Shown one piece after another: positions 22,400 to 30,740 of a stretch of DNA of 64,000 bases. The notes under the pieces were generated by a model that worked only from the letters and a program-made list of their open reading frames with translations, made no database searches and was not told where the DNA came from. Source of the DNA: an uncultured Gilliamella sp. GTDB taxonomy: Bacteria > Pseudomonadota > Gammaproteobacteria > Enterobacterales > Orbaceae. The translations under genes and the position numbers were made by a program. The DNA lies in NCBI GenBank assembly GCA_945271295.1, contig CALYPG010000001.1, positions 124,001-188,000 of the forward strand. Direction: 5' to 3'. The number at the start of each line of letters is the position of its first letter. Position 1 is the first letter of the stretch.

Positions 22400-22645
22400 A
22401 TGGCAAATAAAATCGACTGGACACGATTAATTAACGAGATACTGAAAAGTGATAAGTCACTATCGTTAGCGCTGATTGCTAAAAGCATCGGCTTAGCGAA
22501 AAGCTCAGTTGTTCGTATGCGTCTACTCGAAATTGAGCCCAAGTACCACATCGGTGATGCGTTGATCACGCTCTGGCGGCGGTCCACCAACCAACCCGAT
22601 ACTAACCCCCCCCAGCTAAAAGATAGGTGCAAACATGGCAACTAA
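22400..22645 (+). CDS. Mini helix-turn-helix protein, first late gene
   Basis: 81 residues. IDWTRLINEILKSDKSLSLA, LIAKSIGLAKSSVVRMRLLE (helix-turn-helix) and YHIGDALITLW match the 19870 product in order, with an added Pro-rich tail. It starts the rightward structural operon and overlaps the next gene by 11 bp. It could be a late regulator; a small terminase is possible but the gene before the large terminase fits that better. Confidence 0.7.
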   Translation: MANKIDWTRLINEILKSDKSLSLALIAKSIGLAKSSVVRMRLLEIEPKYHIGDALITLWRRSTNQPDTNPPQLKDRCKHGN

Positions 22646-23078
22646 GAAGAAAATCGAAACTCCGGGCGCGGCTAATACTGAATTAGATACAGCATTAGGT
22701 ACCGCATTAGATACAGCACAAACAAACGTAACAACGATTGAAACTAAAGCTAAAAATATCGACGAAGCAATAGCCCAGAATCAAGCGGTTATTGATGATG
22801 CTAACGCGCTTGAAGATGAAAAAGCGCAAGCACAGCTAAAACTTGACGCGTTACTTGAAACAAAAACTTTAATCGATGCTACGTTGGTATCGGCTAAATT
22901 AGCGCTAGAATCTATTCAAAACCAAGTACAACAACAAGCCGCAACAGTTCGTAAAACGGACATGTCAGCGGTAAATGTTCAGAGTAACAGCGCTAACCCT
23001 TTAGCGAGCCCGCATGTTGAACTAACAGAGGCCGGGTATGTTATCAAAGCACGTACGCAGCAGGGGGCTAAAGAATGA
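22635..23078 (+). CDS. Hypothetical coiled-coil virion-operon protein
   Basis: 147 residues, Ala/Thr/Gln-rich with long predicted helices (NVTTIETKAKNIDEAIAQNQ, then LEDEKAQAQLKLDALLE) and a C-terminal segment HVELTEAGYVIKARTQQGAKE. Not recognised. It overlaps both neighbours by a few bases, so it is a true cotranslated gene. Position before the connector suggests a morphogenesis or decoration role; nothing stronger can be said. Confidence 0.7.
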   Translation: MATKKKIETPGAANTELDTALGTALDTAQTNVTTIETKAKNIDEAIAQNQAVIDDANALEDEKAQAQLKLDALLETKTLIDATLVSAKLALESIQNQVQQQAATVRKTDMSAVNVQSNSANPLASPHVELTEAGYVIKARTQQGAKE

Positions 23079-23359
23079 GCGGAAAAGGGATAGGTAAAGC
23101 TCTCGGCGGCGGGTTGCTCGGCGGCGGCGTTACAAAAGCTGTAAGTGGTTTACTTGGGGGCGGGCAAAAACCCGCTAAAATCGTTGACAATACTAAGCCT
23201 GCGCAAGATACAGCGCAAGAAGAAGTCGATAAGAAACAACAAATTGTAAATACTGCTAAAGCTCGCAAAAAAAATCGAAGTATATTGAGTACTGGCGCGA
23301 TTAGTTCTGACGCCGGAGCAGCTAATCAAGCACAATCTAAAAGATTACTTGGTGAGTAA
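23075..23359 (+). CDS. Small Gly-rich protein before the connector gene
   Basis: 94 residues. The N-terminus is very Gly-rich (KALGGGLLGGGVTKAVSGLL), followed by a charged helix (DTAQEEVDKKQQIVNTAKA) and an RSILSTGAISSDAGAA tail. Similar small Gly-rich proteins often precede the head-tail connector in podovirus-type prophages; role unknown. ATG overlaps the upstream stop; its stop codon abuts the connector GTG. Confidence 0.65.
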   Translation: MSGKGIGKALGGGLLGGGVTKAVSGLLGGGQKPAKIVDNTKPAQDTAQEEVDKKQQIVNTAKARKKNRSILSTGAISSDAGAANQAQSKRLLGE

Positions 23360-24958
23360 GTGAACGATAAAGTAGCAGATAAAGTCATTGAACGGGCTAA
23401 CAAAATGCGTAGCGAGCGCGCGTCACTTGAAGAAGTTTGGCGCGATTGCTACGACCACACGTTTCCAATTCGCGCGTCGGGCTTGCTAGGTAATAAGATT
23501 ACAGCAGATCAAGCTAAAAACAAAACAGCGGATCTACTGACAACAGAGGGCACGCGTGGCACGCGAGATATCGCATCAATCATCGTCGGCGGAATGACGC
23601 CAGCAAATGCAATTTGGTTCGATCTTGTTATTGATGATGCAGATAACGACGAATCTGATGCACTTAAAAAAGCGTCAGAGATCATATTCAAAAAGATTCA
23701 TTCATCAAATTATGATAGTGAAGCCGTTGAAAGCATGATTGATAACGTTGTGGCGGGGCAGTCAGCAACGTACATCACAGATAACGAAGACGGCACCGGA
23801 TACAGTTTCGAGCAATGGAATCTAGCAGACGTGTTAGTATCATCAACACGACGTGACGGTGTTATCGATACCGTTTATCATTGCTACTCAATGACGGCAG
23901 AGCAAGCTGTTACAGAGTTTGGCGATAATGTTAGTGCTAAAATTAAAACGGATGCAGAAAAGCAACCGAACACAATCTATAAATTTATTCATTACATCGC
24001 ACCGCGCACGAACTATTTACCGGGTTCACCTTTTCAAAAAGACTTACCCTTTCTTAGTTATCATATCGATGTAGATAACAAGTCAATCATTCGTGAAAGT
24101 GGGTATCACGAGTTCCCGGTGTGCTTCCCGCGCTGGCAAAAACAAAAAGAGAGCGCGTACGGTGTAGGGCTTGTTTATGATGCGCTGCCGGCCATCAAAG
24201 AGCTTAACGAGCTTAAGCGCTTAGAAAAGCTTGGTTTAGGTATCGCCGCCGCGGGGATGTATGTAGTTGCTGATGATGGGATACTCAACCCCAGCATGAT
24301 AACAGTTGGTCCGGGCGTAATTGTGCAAGCAGCATCAACTACTACAAGTATCGCGCCGCTGGCATCTTCTAGTAACTTTAATGTGACATTTTCACAAGAA
24401 GACAGATTACAAAATGAAATTCGCGCAACGCTGATGGCTGACCAATTACCGCCAGTTGATAGCGGAGTGCGAACCGCCACAGAGTTTCATGTTAGATTGC
24501 AATATCTACGCCAATTACTCGGCCCCGTGTTTGGTCGATTAAATTCAGAATGGTTGCAAGTTCTAGTTTTACGTTGCTTCGGTATTGCGTTCCGAAACGG
24601 CTGGATCGAGTTGCCCGAATCCTTATCAAACCGTGCATATAACATCAAATACTTATCTCCGCTAGCGCAAGCGCAACGTGAATCTGAAATAGCATCAGTT
24701 GAGCGCTTTATACAACAACTTGGCGTAATTATGCAAGTATCGCCCAACGTTATTGATAATGTCGATACTGATGAAGCGGTGCGGCAATTAGCTGAAAAGC
24801 AGAACATTGTTGATATTATAAGACGTCCGCAGGAGGTTAAACGCATGCGTGAAAACCGGGCAAAAGAAGCTGAAGCGCAACGGCAACAGGATATGCAAGA
24901 TCAGGTTAATCTAGTAGGTGCAACAGAGCATGCAAAGGTAATGGCTAATGAAAAATAA
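23360..24958 (+). CDS. Head-tail connector (portal) protein, T7 gp8-like
   Basis: 532 residues, starting with GTG immediately after the previous stop. It fits the bacteriophage head-to-tail connecting protein family: WRDCYDHTFPI near the start, TTEGTRGTRDIASIIVGGMTP, then PVCFPRWQKQKESAYGVG and a long helical C-terminus rich in Glu, Arg and Gln. It forms the dodecameric portal at one vertex of the head and the docking site for terminase and tail tubes. Size matches T7 gp8 (536 residues). Confidence 0.93.
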   Translation: MNDKVADKVIERANKMRSERASLEEVWRDCYDHTFPIRASGLLGNKITADQAKNKTADLLTTEGTRGTRDIASIIVGGMTPANAIWFDLVIDDADNDESDALKKASEIIFKKIHSSNYDSEAVESMIDNVVAGQSATYITDNEDGTGYSFEQWNLADVLVSSTRRDGVIDTVYHCYSMTAEQAVTEFGDNVSAKIKTDAEKQPNTIYKFIHYIAPRTNYLPGSPFQKDLPFLSYHIDVDNKSIIRESGYHEFPVCFPRWQKQKESAYGVGLVYDALPAIKELNELKRLEKLGLGIAAAGMYVVADDGILNPSMITVGPGVIVQAASTTTSIAPLASSSNFNVTFSQEDRLQNEIRATLMADQLPPVDSGVRTATEFHVRLQYLRQLLGPVFGRLNSEWLQVLVLRCFGIAFRNGWIELPESLSNRAYNIKYLSPLAQAQRESEIASVERFIQQLGVIMQVSPNVIDNVDTDEAVRQLAEKQNIVDIIRRPQEVKRMRENRAKEAEAQRQQDMQDQVNLVGATEHAKVMANEK

Positions 24959-25181
24959 CAATGATATTTGTTTTGAATATGAAAAGCTATTTGGTTTACA
25001 AGATCCGATAGGTGGTCTAGTTATACAAGATTTGATGAATAATTTTGGGCACGCTACGGGTGAATTCGTGGTTGAAGACGAAAGCGGTCGTCGTACTGCA
25101 TATAATTTAGGCCAATCGTCAGTAATAAAATATATCATTGCTCAAATTAATATTGCTAGAAATAAAGCTAAGGAAAACTAA
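24948..25181 (+). CDS. Hypothetical late protein
   Basis: 77 residues, begins inside the end of the portal gene. FGLQDPIGGLVIQDLMNNFG, then VVEDESGRRTAYNLGQSSVI and a helical C-terminus. Equivalent small genes occur between connector and scaffold in related prophages. Not recognised further. It ends on the first base of the scaffold start. Confidence 0.7.
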   Translation: MKNNNDICFEYEKLFGLQDPIGGLVIQDLMNNFGHATGEFVVEDESGRRTAYNLGQSSVIKYIIAQINIARNKAKEN

Positions 25182-26089
25182 TGTTTACAGGTATTAAATA
25201 TGTATTACTTAATCTCGATAATGTTGGTGGTAGCGATGGCGGCAACGGCGCCGCATCTACTGAACAAACGGCGGCATCCGTGGCGGATGCGTTATCAGCT
25301 TCCGATGTTGGCGAAGGGGAAGGCGCGAAAAACCCTGAATCGTCTTTACTTGCTAGTGCTCAAAGTACGGCAGAAGGCACAAACTCAGGTCAAGAGGGTT
25401 TATCGTTTCCCGAAAAATATGCTGTAAAAAATGAGGACGGCACGGTAAACGTTAGCGAATCAACGCGCAAGTTGCTCGATGGGTATAATAACCTTGCTAA
25501 AAAAATGGGCGAAACAGGTGGTGTTGTACCAGATAGTGCAGAGGGTTACAAGATTGATTTTAACCCACAGGAATTAGGGTTACCGGAAAGCATAACGCCC
25601 GAAGTTTTAAAAAACGATGCGGATTTCAAGCAGTTTGCAGAAGAAGCACACAAAGCGGGTTTCACTAATGAGCAGGTCAATCTAGTAGCAACTAAATACT
25701 TAAACGTAGTCCAGAGCGTGCTTGACCGTCGAGATGAAAACGACATGGCGGCATGTAAAGAAGCGTTACTGCAGACATGGAAAACCCCGGCGGAGTTGGA
25801 TGTAGGTATAAAAAATGCATATAAAGCTTTTAACCATTTCGCATCGGATGAAGACAAAGCGCTATTAGATACGATCGGTAATAACCCTCTAATCGTTCGT
25901 GTATTGGCTAATGTTGGTGCGATGATGCGTGAGGATTCGCCTGTACGCAATGCCCAACCTACTGAATCAAGGGAAACGATCACCGCACTAATGAAATCCG
26001 AGGCGTACCTAGATTCCAAGCACCCGGATCACGAAAGGGTTAGCAATCAGATATCACAGTACTACCGAGATACGGTAGGCGAGGATTAA
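25181..26089 (+). CDS. Scaffold/capsid assembly protein
   Basis: 302 residues, acidic and Ala/Ser-rich, with a low-complexity N-terminus (GGSDGGNGAASTEQTAAS) and helical middle (PEVLKNDADFKQFAEEAHKA), then LDSKHPDHERVSNQI at the C-terminus. Composition, length and position between connector and capsid match T7 gp9-type scaffolding proteins, which template the procapsid and leave it before packaging. Followed by a strong terminator, so scaffold and capsid amounts are set separately. Confidence 0.82.
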   Translation: MFTGIKYVLLNLDNVGGSDGGNGAASTEQTAASVADALSASDVGEGEGAKNPESSLLASAQSTAEGTNSGQEGLSFPEKYAVKNEDGTVNVSESTRKLLDGYNNLAKKMGETGGVVPDSAEGYKIDFNPQELGLPESITPEVLKNDADFKQFAEEAHKAGFTNEQVNLVATKYLNVVQSVLDRRDENDMAACKEALLQTWKTPAELDVGIKNAYKAFNHFASDEDKALLDTIGNNPLIVRVLANVGAMMREDSPVRNAQPTESRETITALMKSEAYLDSKHPDHERVSNQISQYYRDTVGED

Positions 26090-26106
26090 ACGTTATTTTT
26101 TTTTAC

Positions 26107-26137
26107 ATAGCCGCTACAGAAGCGGCTATTTTTTTTA
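26107..26137 (+). terminator. Terminator between scaffold and capsid genes
   Basis: Perfect 9-bp stem ATAGCCGCT/AGCGGCTAT (26107-26115, 26121-26129) followed by nine T. Confidence 0.9.
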
Positions 26138-26152
26138 TCACTTTTACAAACA

Positions 26153-26310
26153 GTGCAAAAACGCACCAAGATCAATGTTATATTCCGCATAAACGGACCC
26201 AACGGCGGTTGGATACTCCATCACTGCACATAACGTCAAGCCGACAGCGTTATGTTTTATAGAGCCGTATTCGCGATAACTCTTTCGGTGTATAACAGGA
26301 TTTACAAAAA
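26153..26310 (+). promoter_or_regulatory. Structured leader of the capsid gene
   Basis: Hairpins CCAAC/GTTGG (26199-26203, 26208-26212) and ACATAACG/CGTTATGT (26228-26235, 26248-26255) precede the capsid ATG. A GTGCAAAAACGCACCA element (26153-26168) is repeated exactly at 38704-38719. TTATAT at about 26178 may be a -10. Probably a separate promoter with a stabilising 5' leader for the most abundant protein. Confidence 0.45.
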
Positions 26311-27207
26311 ATGACTTTTGCAGCTAATCAAAACAAAATTACAGCGGCATATGTAACACAGTTTCACGACACGTTTGAAATTAACTGTCAGCAAAAAGAA
26401 TCACGTCTTTTAAAAACCGTGCATAATCGCGGTAAGATCACAGGTAGCAGCTTTACCATTAATGATATGGGTTCTCTCGAAATGAAAGAGCGTACACGTT
26501 ATGGTAACACTGAATGGGATTTACCAGATGCCGGAACGCGTCGAGTTTATTTAGCCGATAAAGATTTGGCAGTGCCTATCGAAAAAATGGATATTCCTAA
26601 ACTTTTGGCAGATATCCAAGGCCCATATATGAAAGCGTGCGTTTATGCATATCAACGCAAGGTTGATGATGTTATCTATAACGCTTTAATCGGCGGTATA
26701 GATCGGGTGGATGCCTACAATGGTGCGGTAACCAAAGTTCAATTGCCGAACACTCAGATTATTACTCACAGCGGTACTGGCATTACAAAAGATAAGATTT
26801 TAGTAGCAAAATCTATTTTTAGAGCAAATGAGTGCGACGAACAGAACGGCGAAACCATTTACATGACATATGATGCCGCCATGATGGTCGAACTTCTAGG
26901 AGACACTACGCTCACAAGCGCTGACTTCATGAGTATTAAAATGCTTCAAGCGGGGCAAGTCGGCGTGAACTGGTGTGGCGTAACTTGGATCCCTTACGAA
27001 AAACTAGCTAAGAGTACCGATGGCGCTTATAAAAAAGCGGTTATGTATACAAATTCCGCGGTACATTATGGACAAGGTTCTGCGTTTGATGTTGATATCT
27101 CGAAACGACCAGATAAGAACAATACGCTACAAATATATGTCGATGCGTCTATGGCTGCGGGTCGTGCAAACGAACAGAAGGTAGTAGAGGTTCAAATCGC
27201 AGCGTAA
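26311..27207 (+). CDS. Major capsid protein
   Basis: 298 residues. AYVTQFHDTFEINCQQKESRL near the start, MKERTRYGNTEWDLPDAGTR and YVDASMAAGRANEQKVVEVQ at the end match the phage capsid family found in temperate podoviruses with this gene order; an HK97-type fold is expected. Neighbours are scaffold upstream and tail tube genes downstream. Own leader and terminator isolation suggest high expression. Confidence 0.9.
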   Translation: MTFAANQNKITAAYVTQFHDTFEINCQQKESRLLKTVHNRGKITGSSFTINDMGSLEMKERTRYGNTEWDLPDAGTRRVYLADKDLAVPIEKMDIPKLLADIQGPYMKACVYAYQRKVDDVIYNALIGGIDRVDAYNGAVTKVQLPNTQIITHSGTGITKDKILVAKSIFRANECDEQNGETIYMTYDAAMMVELLGDTTLTSADFMSIKMLQAGQVGVNWCGVTWIPYEKLAKSTDGAYKKAVMYTNSAVHYGQGSAFDVDISKRPDKNNTLQIYVDASMAAGRANEQKVVEVQIAA

Positions 27208-27225
27208 TGTATAAAAGGGCGGCAT

Positions 27226-27789
27226 ATGACAACAAAAATTAAAATTTGCTCGGATGCAGCCCTTTTAGTGGGTTGCGCCCCTATAGCTGATTTTTCAGAT
27301 GATAATACTCAGGCGCGTTTAGTATATAATTTGTTTGAGGATGTTAAAGATAGTTTATTAAGATCACACCCTTGGAATTTTGCGATTAAAAGGACGAAGC
27401 TATCCCCTTTAGCCGACGTTCCTGCGTACGGCTATAAATATAAATTTAACACACCATCAGATCTAATCCGCCTCCTTAGTATTGATAGCCCGGCTATCGG
27501 GTTGGATTTTAAGCTAGAAGGTAGCCACATTTTGACGAACATCAATTCGCTTAATCTCCGTTATGTGTTTAGAAATGATGATATTTCTACTTGGCCGTCG
27601 GATTTTATTTCAGCAGTCAAGTATGAATTAGCCTCGCAAATTGCATTTCCTATAACAAAATCGGATTCGATAAAACAAAGCCTAGAACAAAAAGCACAGT
27701 ATAAACTTACCATTGCCAAACTTGCTAATTCTTTAGAGAACCCATCGCAACGTTTGGTCAGCAACCCTTTGCTATATGCGAGGTATTAG
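27226..27789 (+). CDS. Tail tubular protein A-like (T7 gp11)
   Basis: 187 residues. KIKICSDAALLVGCAPIADF and LLRSHPWNFAIKRTKL are characteristic of the gp11-type adaptor that binds under the portal and forms the upper tail ring. Length matches T7 gp11 (196). It begins 18 bp after the capsid gene and is followed 3 bp later by the gp12-like gene, the same order as T7. Confidence 0.88.
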   Translation: MTTKIKICSDAALLVGCAPIADFSDDNTQARLVYNLFEDVKDSLLRSHPWNFAIKRTKLSPLADVPAYGYKYKFNTPSDLIRLLSIDSPAIGLDFKLEGSHILTNINSLNLRYVFRNDDISTWPSDFISAVKYELASQIAFPITKSDSIKQSLEQKAQYKLTIAKLANSLENPSQRLVSNPLLYARY

Positions 27790-27792
27790 CTT

Positions 27793-29805
27793 ATGCCTTC
27801 TCAGTTTAGACAGGCACAAACAAGCTTTTCATCTGGTGAAATATCTCCGGAAATGTATGGGCGGACGGATACCGCTAAGCACCAAAACGGACTTAAAAAA
27901 GCGGTTAATGCTTTTATTTCACCCTTTGGCGGCGTTGTTAGGCGTCCGGGGACAAGGTTTGTTAGCCAAGCTAAATATCCAAATAAAGACGTAATATTAA
28001 TTAAGTTTGTATATGGTGTAGATCAATCTTACATGATCGAACTGGGCGAATATTATATGCGATTTTATATCAATAGCCATGTAATTAGAGATCAAAACGG
28101 TGATATCTATGAAATATTGACACGATACAACGAATCTGATCTGCACGATATTAAGTACACACAACGCCAAGATACTATGTTTTTAGTTCACGAAAACTAC
28201 CCGATATTAGAGTTGAAAAGGTATGGCGATGCTAAATGGTCTTTAAAGGAGGCTGTGTTTGACCCGATGCCGTTTGAGGAAACCACACCAACTCCGTATG
28301 CATATTTAAAAATTACTACAGCGGATAAAGAAATTGGTAAACGTATTACTGTAACCTGCTATAACAACGAAGCGGCAACAAGTAAGCACTACGGGTTTAC
28401 TCATAACGATATTGGTGCTCGGATATCCGTTAACAGTGGGGTTATGCTTATAGAGGGCGTCAATGATGCATCCGATGGTAAATATTGTACGGCAACGGGT
28501 AAGGTTGTGTACGCTTTATCCTCAACAATTACGGCAATACCTCAATCATGGACGCTACTGCACCCCGGTTGGAGCGCGGAACTTGGGTACCCATCAGCAA
28601 CATATATACACCAACAACGGTTAATCTTTGCAGCATCTAAAAAGTTTCCGCGAAAAATTTGGATGTCTACCACGGGTAATTCATACAACTTTGATACTGC
28701 GGATAGTAGCGATGATGACGCGTTATCCGTTAGTATAGATGATAATCAGGGCAATAAAATAGTTCACTTGACGCAAGACCAAGTATTGCTTGCCCTTACC
28801 GCTGGAAATGAATTTTCTATTACAGGCGGGTATGAAAGTGGTATAAAACCTAGCAATATTAACATCCGCTTACAGTCCGCTTTTGGCTGTTCTAATGTTC
28901 GCCCTATAAATATAGATTCCTCCATGTTTTTCGTGCAGCGGGCGGGGAAACAAATAAAAGCGATAACAAACGGCGGTTATTATGGCACGGACGTTGAGTG
29001 GTCAACGTTATCGGAAATGTCGAGGCATTTACTGACAAGCGGTATTAAATCTATGACATATCAACAAGATCCTAACTCTATGATATTTGTTGTATGTAAT
29101 GACGGAAAAATCGCGGTTTTAACCTACAATTCTGAGCAAGAGGTAGCCGGTTGGGGATCGTTTGAAACCCAAGGACAATATTTATATGTGTGCTGCATCC
29201 CTGAAAAACATAAGGATGTCGTTTACACCGCGGTCAAACGTTATATAGATGGTGAGCCTGTGGTATGTATAGAAGTGTTCGACCCGGATTTAAATACCGA
29301 TTGTGCTATACCAGGAAAGGATACGGAGGGCGCGGATGTTTGGACCGGCTTTGACCATTTGAACGGGCATACCGTTGCTATTGTTGCCGACGGGGTCGTA
29401 ATGCCGGAACAAAGGGTAACAAACGGATCTATAACCCTTACTAGAAATGCAAAGGATATTGAGGTTGGCATTAACTACGAAACGCATATTGACTTATTAT
29501 TTCAAGATTTCCCAACTGCTACAGGATCGACAGTCGGCACACGTCTAACGTTAAGCGATGTCACCTTTAAATTTCATAAGACTAAAGGTGCGAGTGTGTA
29601 TTTATATGGTGCAAACAGCAAACAAATACTGACATCCAGGAAGTTCGGTACCGAATTACTAGATAAGGGCCCCCAATACCTTAGTCCTTCGATAAAACTG
29701 GATTCTTTGGGGTGGAATATTAACGAAATTAATTTAACTATAAAACAAACACAGCCATTACCCTTCCATTTAATGTCTGTGTCTTATGTGGTGACCGCGG
29801 GATGA
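27793..29805 (+). CDS. Tail tubular protein B-like (T7 gp12) nozzle
   Basis: 670 residues. QFRQAQTSFSSGEISPEMYG at the start and FISPFGGVVRRPGTRFV about residue 40 are family marks, followed by beta-rich repeats typical of the nozzle propeller. It forms the lower part of the short tail and helps tail-fibre attachment. Somewhat shorter than T7 gp12 (794). Its stop overlaps the acetyltransferase start (ATGA). Confidence 0.9.
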   Translation: MPSQFRQAQTSFSSGEISPEMYGRTDTAKHQNGLKKAVNAFISPFGGVVRRPGTRFVSQAKYPNKDVILIKFVYGVDQSYMIELGEYYMRFYINSHVIRDQNGDIYEILTRYNESDLHDIKYTQRQDTMFLVHENYPILELKRYGDAKWSLKEAVFDPMPFEETTPTPYAYLKITTADKEIGKRITVTCYNNEAATSKHYGFTHNDIGARISVNSGVMLIEGVNDASDGKYCTATGKVVYALSSTITAIPQSWTLLHPGWSAELGYPSATYIHQQRLIFAASKKFPRKIWMSTTGNSYNFDTADSSDDDALSVSIDDNQGNKIVHLTQDQVLLALTAGNEFSITGGYESGIKPSNINIRLQSAFGCSNVRPINIDSSMFFVQRAGKQIKAITNGGYYGTDVEWSTLSEMSRHLLTSGIKSMTYQQDPNSMIFVVCNDGKIAVLTYNSEQEVAGWGSFETQGQYLYVCCIPEKHKDVVYTAVKRYIDGEPVVCIEVFDPDLNTDCAIPGKDTEGADVWTGFDHLNGHTVAIVADGVVMPEQRVTNGSITLTRNAKDIEVGINYETHIDLLFQDFPTATGSTVGTRLTLSDVTFKFHKTKGASVYLYGANSKQILTSRKFGTELLDKGPQYLSPSIKLDSLGWNINEINLTIKQTQPLPFHLMSVSYVVTAG

Positions 29806-30254
29806 TTAAAGAAGCTACGTTATTAGATTTGCCTAAAGTGTTTGAGATTAGTAAAGAGGTTTATAGTGCAGCGGTAAACCACCGCAATATATATGCATGG
29901 GATGATAGCAAGGCATTGTTGATGTTGAAACATTACATAGCCAGCGATAACGCAGCTATCATTATCGATGAAAATAGTCAAAAGTTAAAGGGTTTTATTA
30001 TTGTGGAACTAGTAACACCCGCCGCGGGGTTAGAATTGATAGCATCAGAGGTGGCGTTCTTCGTAAGGCCTGAGTTTCAAGGAAGTATTACAGCCTTTAG
30101 GTTAATAAAGGGGTATGAATCTTGGGCCAAGCAAAAAGGCGCCAATCACATCGAATTAGGGGTGTCCTCAGGTTTGAATCAGGAAAGAACATTATATATG
30201 TATTCTGCTTTGGGGTACCGCCCTTCATCTGTGACTTATATTAAGGAGGTTTAG
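29802..30254 (+). CDS. GNAT-type N-acetyltransferase in the tail module
   Basis: 150 residues. LLDLPKVFEISKEVY at the start, the beta-strand run LELIASEVAFFVRPEFQGS (~80-98) and MYSALGYRPSS near the end give the GNAT fold; the acetyl-CoA loop region reads RPEFQGSITAFRLI, lacking the standard Q/RxxGxG. Such genes regularly sit between tail tube and internal core genes in podovirus prophages. The target is unknown; modification of a virion or host protein is possible. Confidence 0.82.
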   Translation: MIKEATLLDLPKVFEISKEVYSAAVNHRNIYAWDDSKALLMLKHYIASDNAAIIIDENSQKLKGFIIVELVTPAAGLELIASEVAFFVRPEFQGSITAFRLIKGYESWAKQKGANHIELGVSSGLNQERTLYMYSALGYRPSSVTYIKEV

Positions 30255-30257
30255 CGC

Positions 30258-30740
30258 ATGGCTTGGTGGTATTGGGTTGCAAAAGGTACAGCCGATACGG
30301 CTAACTATTTAGCGGATTTTGTAGATTATAAAACGCAGCGAGGGCTACTAAAAGCACAAGCAAAGATGTACCAGATGAATGCGAAAAACACGCTTTGGGA
30401 AGGGCAGCAAAATGCTGATAAAATTTCGCGTGAGGGTGAACAGGCTCAAGGAACGGTTATACAAGATTTCGGTGCGTCTGGTGTAGATGTTAACGATTCG
30501 CAAACCGTAGCTAGCTCGCAACGGACTTTGCAGAAAAACATTAACGATGATGTGTTCGCAACAATGTATAGCGCGGCTAAAGAAGCCAATCAACAGACTA
30601 TTAACGCTAAGATGGCTAAATATAACGCTAAACAACTTAAGAAAGGCTTTATATTTAGATCTATTGGTACGTGGGCTAACAATGCAGCTAAAGCTATGTC
30701 GGCATCTAGTATGATGGGCGGTGGTGGTGGGGGTAATTAA
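30258..30740 (+). CDS. Internal virion core protein (T7 gp14-like position)
   Basis: 160 residues. Helical and polar, with VIQDFGASGVDVNDSQTVAS in the middle and a GGGGGGN end. In T7-type phages the protein at this place is ejected into the host envelope to form a channel. Sequence resemblance to gp14 is weak but the motif GxSGVDVNxSQT is recurrent in such phage proteins. SD AAGGAGG is strong. Stop overlaps the next ATG. Confidence 0.75.
   Translation: MAWWYWVAKGTADTANYLADFVDYKTQRGLLKAQAKMYQMNAKNTLWEGQQNADKISREGEQAQGTVIQDFGASGVDVNDSQTVASSQRTLQKNINDDVFATMYSAAKEANQQTINAKMAKYNAKQLKKGFIFRSIGTWANNAAKAMSASSMMGGGGGGN

Noticed and set aside
22400-22645. Small terminase subunit for the mini-HTH late gene
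   Set aside because: The gene at 36834 is adjacent to and overlaps the large terminase, and the 22400 product matches the other mini-HTH proteins instead.
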